Shown: positions 59,449 to 64,000 of the stretch, in pieces
Layout of the letters: each line of letters starts with the position of its first letter
How positions within the stretch are numbered: position 1 is the first letter of the stretch
Notes under the pieces: model-generated
What the model saw: only the letters and a program-made list of their open reading frames with translations
Told to the model about the DNA's origin: nothing
The model's database searches: none
Source: Kitasatospora sp. SolWspMP-SS2h
Lineage (GTDB): Bacteria > Actinomycetota > Actinomycetes > Streptomycetales > Streptomycetaceae
Length of the DNA stretch: 64,000 nt
Assembly: GCF_003259315.1 (NCBI RefSeq)
Contig: NZ_QLLT01000020.1
Coordinates: 62,001 to 126,000, forward strand
Direction of reading: 5' to 3'
Program-made: the position numbers and the translations under genes

Positions 59449-61874
59449 GCCTGCTCCTCCGTCCGAACGGTGCGGTTCTCGGTGGTGGTCGTGGCGGCCG
59501 TGGCAGCGGTCGCGGTCGCGGCCGTGGTGCCGGCGGTGGCGGGGGCGGGGGTCTTCCGCTCGGCGTCGCGCAGCAGCTCCCGGTAGGGGCCGTCCTGCTC
59601 GGCGAGTTCGGCGGGCGGGCCCTGCTGGACGATCCGGCCGGCCTCGATCACCACCACCCGGTCGGCCGCCTGTATGGTGCTCAGGCGGTGGGCCAGCACC
59701 AGGCAGCTGACGCCGCGGCGGCGCAGGTGCTCGTTGACGGCGGCCTCGGTGTGGGCGTCCAGGGCGCTGGTGGCCTCGTCGAGCACCACCAGGACCGGGT
59801 CGAGGGCCAGGGCCCGGGCGATCTCCAGGCGCTGGCGCTCGCCGCCGGACCAGTTCCGGGCGTCCTCGTCGATCCGGGCGTCCAACCCGCCCCGGCGGCG
59901 CACCAGTTCGGTGGCCTCGGCGTCGGCGAGCGCCCGGTGCAGGGCGCCCTCGCCGGCCGACGGGTCCCAGAGCGTCAGGTTCTCCCGGACGGTGCCCTCG
60001 AAGAGCCGCAACTGCTGCTCCACGTAGGCGACCTGGGCGGTGACGGTGCCCCGGTGCCAGTCGTCGCGGGGCCGCCCGTCGAGCAGCACCTCGCCCTTCC
60101 AGGGGCGCAGCACGCCCGCCGCGAGCCGGGCCAGCGTGGACTTGCCGCTGCCGCTGCCGCCGACCACCGCGACCCACTCGCCGGGGGCGATCCGCAGCGA
60201 GATCCCGGCGAGGGCCGGCGGCCGGTTCGGGTCGTAGCCGAACTCCAGCCCGCGCAGCTCCAGTTCGCCGCGCAGCCGGACCGGTTCGGCCGGGGCGTCG
60301 AGCACCGGGACGAGGTACGGGTCGACCTCGCTGGTCTCGATGTCCTCCAGCAGCGCGTTCTGCGCCCGGGCGACCGTGAACTCGGCTCCGGTGCCGACGA
60401 GTTGGGAGACCGGCAGGAGAAAGCCGTTGAGCAGCAGCAGGAAGGCCAGCAGGGTGCCGAAGGAGAGCGAGCCGGCCAGCAGCAGCACCGTCCCGGCGAC
60501 CACCGCGGCGGCCGCGGCGGCCGAGTTGAGCGCGCCGGGCAGCGAGAGCGGCACCAGGACGCTCTCGGCGACCCGCTGCCCGGTGTGCGCGGCCCGGGCC
60601 TGCCAGCCGGCCCAGGAGCGGAACAGCGCGTCCTCCGCGCCCTCCGCCTTGACCGTCTCGATCGCCGACACCCCCGCGAACGCGACACCGTCCCGCTTGT
60701 GGCCCTCCGCGTGCAGCCGGTGGATCGTGCCGCCGCGCCGCCGGTCCGCGGAGCGCAGCGCGAGCGCGTCCAGCACCGCGACCGCCACCGGGATGGCGGC
60801 GAGCTTCGGCGCCAGCCAGAGCAGCGCGGTCAGGTGCACGGCGGCGGCGGCCAGCGAGGAGGCCGCGCCGGCCACCCGGTAGGACAGCAGGTTGGCCAGG
60901 CCGTCGTTGAGCTGCACCCGGGTGACCAGGCCGCCGAGCTGGCGGCGGTGGAAGAACGCGCCGGGCAGCCGCAGCATCCGCCACAGGAAGGACGCCGAGG
61001 AGCGGGCGGCCATCGCCTCCAGCACCCGGTTGACCAGCGCGGAGCGCAGCCAGTTCCCGGCCAGCACCAGCCCGGCGACCGCCAGCCCGGCCAGCGTCAG
61101 CGGCAGCGCCCAGCCGCTCGCGCCGCCGTTGACCACGGTCGCCAGGTAGGTGCGCAGCAGGAACGCGGAGGCCACGCCGGGCACCGTCATCAGCATGCCG
61201 ACCAGCACCGCGACCAGCATCGGCCACGCGTACGGCCGCATCCGGGCGGTCAGCGAGCGCAGCAGCGGGAAGCGGCGCCCGCCGCGTTCGAAGTCGGGGC
61301 CGGGCTCGAAGCCCACCGCGATGCCCGCGAAGGAGTCCCAGAACTCTGCCGGAGTCGCCGAGTAGGAGCCCAGCGACGGGTCGTTGACGTGCACCCGGCC
61401 GCGCCTGACGCCCTCGAAGACCGCGAAGTGCGGGCCGGTGACCAGCACCATCGACGGCACCGGCACCGCGCCGAGCCCCTCCAGCCGGTCGTCCTCCCGC
61501 CGCACCACCCGACGCCCCCGGGCCAGCAGCCCGTACCGCCCGGCGGCCCGCGCGACGGCCGCCGCGCTCACCCCGTCCCGGCTGACCCCGCAGGCCCGGG
61601 ACGCCTCGTTCAGCGTCACCCGCCGCCCGAACGCCCCGAGCAGGACTGCGAGGCAGGCCGCCCCGCAGTCCTGCTCCTCCATCTGCGGCACGACGGGCGT
61701 GCGGAGGTAGGTGCGCGGCTTGGGCTCGGGCTCGCTCTTGGTCCTGCTCTTCTCGGGCCCGGGCTTCTCGGCCCGGGGTTCCGCCTTTTTCGGCCCCGTC
61801 CCCGGCTCGCCGCTGTTGGCGGTGCGCGGCTCGGTGGCGGGCGGTTCGACGGCGGCGGTGCGGGTGGGCTTCAT
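59445..61874 (-). CDS. Peptidase-containing ABC exporter (C39, NHLM type)
   Basis: An 809-residue protein: a Pro/Lys-rich N-terminal 55 residues, then a C39 peptidase domain with Cys 70 in EEQDCGAACL, His 149 in GPHFAVF and Asp 165 in VNDPSLG, so it can cleave a leader peptide after a double-Gly-type site. Six membrane helices and an ATPase domain follow (VVGGSGSGKSTL, WSGGERQRLEIARAL, LVVLDEATSALD). It processes and exports the mature peptide. ATG 61874 overlaps the HlyD stop by four bases. Confidence 0.93.
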   Translation of the reverse strand: MKPTRTAAVEPPATEPRTANSGEPGTGPKKAEPRAEKPGPEKSRTKSEPEPKPRTYLRTPVVPQMEEQDCGAACLAVLLGAFGRRVTLNEASRACGVSRDGVSAAAVARAAGRYGLLARGRRVVRREDDRLEGLGAVPVPSMVLVTGPHFAVFEGVRRGRVHVNDPSLGSYSATPAEFWDSFAGIAVGFEPGPDFERGGRRFPLLRSLTARMRPYAWPMLVAVLVGMLMTVPGVASAFLLRTYLATVVNGGASGWALPLTLAGLAVAGLVLAGNWLRSALVNRVLEAMAARSSASFLWRMLRLPGAFFHRRQLGGLVTRVQLNDGLANLLSYRVAGAASSLAAAAVHLTALLWLAPKLAAIPVAVAVLDALALRSADRRRGGTIHRLHAEGHKRDGVAFAGVSAIETVKAEGAEDALFRSWAGWQARAAHTGQRVAESVLVPLSLPGALNSAAAAAAVVAGTVLLLAGSLSFGTLLAFLLLLNGFLLPVSQLVGTGAEFTVARAQNALLEDIETSEVDPYLVPVLDAPAEPVRLRGELELRGLEFGYDPNRPPALAGISLRIAPGEWVAVVGGSGSGKSTLARLAAGVLRPWKGEVLLDGRPRDDWHRGTVTAQVAYVEQQLRLFEGTVRENLTLWDPSAGEGALHRALADAEATELVRRRGGLDARIDEDARNWSGGERQRLEIARALALDPVLVVLDEATSALDAHTEAAVNEHLRRRGVSCLVLAHRLSTIQAADRVVVIEAGRIVQQGPPAELAEQDGPYRELLRDAERKTPAPATAGTTAATATAATAATTTTENRTVRTEEQA

Positions 61875-62776
61875 CGCTTGGCCTCCTGTCCGAGCACCGC
61901 CTGGTACGGGTGCCGGCTGCCGAGGTCGACCCGGACGTCCAGCGCCAGCGGGCCGTTCAGCGCGACGCCCTGCGGGAGCCGGGCGTACGCCACCCAGACG
62001 GGCGCGGTGCCGGCGGGCAGGCCGGGGACGGCGACCGGCAGGGTGCCGTCGAGCGAGTCGGCCCGGGCCGGCAGCGGCTCGACCCGGTCGACGACGGCGC
62101 GGATCGCTCCCCCGCCGGGCACCGGGACCAGTACGGGCAGGCCGGGGGCGAGCTTCGCGGCGTCCTTCGGGTCGTCCACCAGCAGCCGGACGGTGGCCGG
62201 TGCGGCGCTCGCGTCCAGGGTCAGCACGGGTGATCCGGCGGCGAGCCGGTCTCCGGGGGCGGCCAGCAGCGCGCTCACGGTGCCGGCCGCGGGAGCGGTG
62301 ACCTCGGTGGTGGCCTCCTCCGCGCCGACCAGTGCGAGCACCTGCCCGGCCGTCACCCGCTCCCCCGGGCGGACCTTGAACTCCAGGACGCTGCCCGGGT
62401 GTTCGGCGGCCACCCGGACGGGGGCGTCGCCGTGGGCGGCGACCGCGTGCACGGTCAGGGTGTGCGGGAGCTTGCCCCACACCGTCCAGCTCGCGCCCGC
62501 GCCGACGGCCAGCACCAGCGCGGCGCCGGCCAGCCACAGCCGGGCCCCGACCAGCCGTACGGGCTGGTCGAGTCCGGGCTCCAGGACGGCGGCGGCCCGG
62601 GCGGCGGCGACGGCGGCGACGGCGTTCCGCGCCCGGGACTCCGCCTCGGTCTCGCGCGGTGTCCCCGTGTCCTGCCCCGTGTTCCCGCTCGGGTCCTGTC
62701 CTGTGTTCCCGCTCGTGTCCTGCTTCGTGCGCTTGTGATGCGGCTCCGCGGCCTGCCGGTCCGTGGTGATGCTCAT
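61871..62776 (-). CDS. HlyD-like periplasmic/secretion adaptor (NHLM type)
   Basis: A 301-residue protein: disordered N-terminus with two SGNTGQD repeats, one membrane helix (LWLAGAALVLAVGAGASWTVW, residues 80-100), then a lipoyl/barrel-sandwich domain (VLEFKVRPGERVTAGQVLALVGAEEATTEVTAPAAGTVSALLAAPGDRL) and a beta domain. It is shorter than classical HlyD proteins and matches NHLM secretion adaptors. ATG 62776 overlaps the P450 stop (ATGA). Confidence 0.9.
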   Translation of the reverse strand: MSITTDRQAAEPHHKRTKQDTSGNTGQDPSGNTGQDTGTPRETEAESRARNAVAAVAAARAAAVLEPGLDQPVRLVGARLWLAGAALVLAVGAGASWTVWGKLPHTLTVHAVAAHGDAPVRVAAEHPGSVLEFKVRPGERVTAGQVLALVGAEEATTEVTAPAAGTVSALLAAPGDRLAAGSPVLTLDASAAPATVRLLVDDPKDAAKLAPGLPVLVPVPGGGAIRAVVDRVEPLPARADSLDGTLPVAVPGLPAGTAPVWVAYARLPQGVALNGPLALDVRVDLGSRHPYQAVLGQEAKR

Positions 62777-64000
62777 GCCGCCACCTCCATCAGCTCGGGC
62801 ACCGGCGCGGTCCGCGGCGGGCAGACCACCGGCAGTTCGCGGACCCCGCCGAAGGCGAACTGCTCGGTCGGGCGGGCGGTGGCGTCGGTCAGCGTGGTGC
62901 TCAACTCCCTGGTGGCGTCGGCCTCGGCGAGGCCGCGCAGGACGGCGGAGCCGGCGATCAGGGAGAGCGGTGCGCCCAGGCAGTGGTGCGGGCCGTGGCC
63001 GAAGGCGAGGTGCTGGCGCTCGGCGCGGTCGAGGTCGAAGCGGTCGGGGTCGGCGAAGCGGCGCGGGTCCCGGTTGGCGGCGGCGTACAGCAGCATGGCG
63101 ACGCTCCCGGCCGGGACGACGGTGTCGCCGAGCGCGACCTCCCGGGTCAGCGCCCGGGCGCTGGCCCGGACGGGGCTGCCGAGCCGCTGGGCCTCGTCGA
63201 ACACGGCGGCGGCCAGCGCGGGCTCCTCGCGCACCCGGGCGGTCAGGCCGGGGGTGCGGATCAACTCCCAAGCGGCGACGGCCAGTCCGGAGGTGAGCGT
63301 CTCCAGCCCGTTGGCCAGCAGCATCACCACGAAGGCGAGCAGTTCCTCGGTGTCGAGCCGGCCCTCGCCGCGCGCGGCGGCCAGTCGGCTGATCAGGTCG
63401 TCGCCGGGGTCGGCGGCCCGGGCCGCGCACAACTCCTCGACGTAGGCGTGGAATTCGGCGAACTCGGCGTCCAGCTCGGCGGCCTCGGGGCCGCTGCCGA
63501 AGGGGTCGAGCATCGAGCGGGCCACCAGGCTCGCCCAGCCGGTGATCCGGCCCTGCTCGGAGTCGGGGACGTCGAGGATGGCGCAGGAGACCGCGACCGG
63601 CAGCGGGACGGCCAGGTCGGCGACGAGCTCGAAGGAGCCGGCGGCGATCAGCGGGGCGAGCAGCCGGGCGGCGGTGCTCTCGATCCGCTCGCGCATCTGC
63701 TCCAGCCGGCGGTGGCTGAACGCGGCGGTGGCGAGCCGCTTGAGCCGGGTGTGGTCGGCGCCGTCGCGCATCGGCAGCATCCGGTTGACCACCTTGAGCA
63801 GCGCGGTGTTGCCCGCCCGGGGCAGGCCGACGGTGGTCGGGTCGACGTTGGTCCCGGGGTTCATCAGGACGGTGAGGATCTCCTGGTAGCCGGAGACCAC
63901 GTACAGCGGGCCGAGGTCCAGGACCGGTGCCTCGGTCAGCAGCCGGCGGTAGAGCGCGGGTGGGTCCTGCTGAGCGGCGGGCTGCTGGATGAACCGCGTC
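62773..64000 (-). CDS. Cytochrome P450 (N-terminus outside window)
   Basis: At least 408 residues, still open at the right edge; comparison with the family suggests about 20-30 residues are missing. Heme-binding FGHGPHHCLGAPLS with the ligand Cys, ExxR as EAQR in the K helix, NGLET in the I helix at the oxygen-activating place, and DRFDLDRAERQHLAFG. An internal GTG at 63900 would cut off the first strand and helices and is not the start. First visible gene of the operon; it probably hydroxylates or oxidises the peptide. Confidence 0.95.
   Translation of the reverse strand, partial: TRFIQQPAAQQDPPALYRRLLTEAPVLDLGPLYVVSGYQEILTVLMNPGTNVDPTTVGLPRAGNTALLKVVNRMLPMRDGADHTRLKRLATAAFSHRRLEQMRERIESTAARLLAPLIAAGSFELVADLAVPLPVAVSCAILDVPDSEQGRITGWASLVARSMLDPFGSGPEAAELDAEFAEFHAYVEELCAARAADPGDDLISRLAAARGEGRLDTEELLAFVVMLLANGLETLTSGLAVAAWELIRTPGLTARVREEPALAAAVFDEAQRLGSPVRASARALTREVALGDTVVPAGSVAMLLYAAANRDPRRFADPDRFDLDRAERQHLAFGHGPHHCLGAPLSLIAGSAVLRGLAEADATRELSTTLTDATARPTEQFAFGGVRELPVVCPPRTAPVPELMEVAA

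Noticed and set aside
63898..63900. GTG 63900 as start of the P450 gene
   Set aside because: Upstream codons remain open to the window edge and encode the expected P450 N-terminal region.

Overview
The window is one contiguous stretch of very GC-rich chromosome (my estimate is above 70 % G+C, with strong third-position G/C bias) from an actinomycete of the family Streptomycetaceae (Streptomyces or Kitasatospora). The evidence is gene content and order: hrdD sigma factor, sepX, a two-domain geosmin synthase, paired XRE/DUF397 genes, protein O-mannosyltransferase beside rsmI, and several genes whose -10 element sits 6-8 bases before the start codon, as in leaderless Streptomyces mRNAs. No integrase, insertion sequence, phage gene or CRISPR array was seen. 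Layout: (1) 1-9857 is housekeeping: a partial aldo/keto reductase, two Uma2-family genes flanking ispE-rsmA, tatD-metG, a zinc-ribbon protein, then divergent rsmI and protein mannosyltransferase. (2) 9858-16816 is cell-wall and transport: a lone class B penicillin-binding protein behind an unusual inverted repeat, an APC amino-acid permease, an FtsW/RodA-class B PBP pair with overlapping ends, and a DUF1269 membrane protein. (3) 17089-24591 holds a secreted von Willebrand factor A protein with a secreted partner, geosmin synthase, an acyltransferase-3 membrane protein, two unknown proteins and tRNA-Ala(CGC). (4) 24728-30839 is a minus-strand run: sepX, a GNAT acetyltransferase that seems to start at CTG, mogA-moaC-moeA for molybdenum cofactor, galU and a GGDEF protein. 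(5) 30904-37814 has 5-formyl-THF cyclo-ligase, a long hairpin that looks like a minus-strand structured RNA, a penicillin-acylase-like hydrolase, a CPA-type cation/proton antiporter and an MFS transporter. (6) 37858-46829 has a CIRCE operator before a Ruc-like zinc-ribbon protein, three small unknown genes, an XRE regulator with two DUF397 partners, mscL, hrdD with a SigR-type promoter, a PAP2-like protein and MurJ. (7) 46974-64000 is a natural-product region: a LuxR regulator, small unknown proteins, an atypical NarL-family regulator, and a tightly packed seven-gene minus-strand operon. In transcription order it encodes cytochrome P450, HlyD-like adaptor, peptidase-ABC exporter, second ABC exporter, LanM-like protein, YcaO cyclodehydratase fused to a docking domain, and SagB-type dehydrogenase. 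The last region is the main discovery candidate. It combines a lanthipeptide synthetase whose cyclase zinc ligands look lost with azol(in)e-forming machinery and the two-ABC-plus-HlyD exporter typical of NHLM bacteriocin systems. This suggests a hybrid azole/dehydroamino-acid peptide in which the LanM dehydrates but may not cyclise. The operon runs off the right edge inside the P450 gene and I found no convincing precursor peptide, which probably lies just beyond position 64000. All functions come from reading translated motifs by eye; no searches were run.
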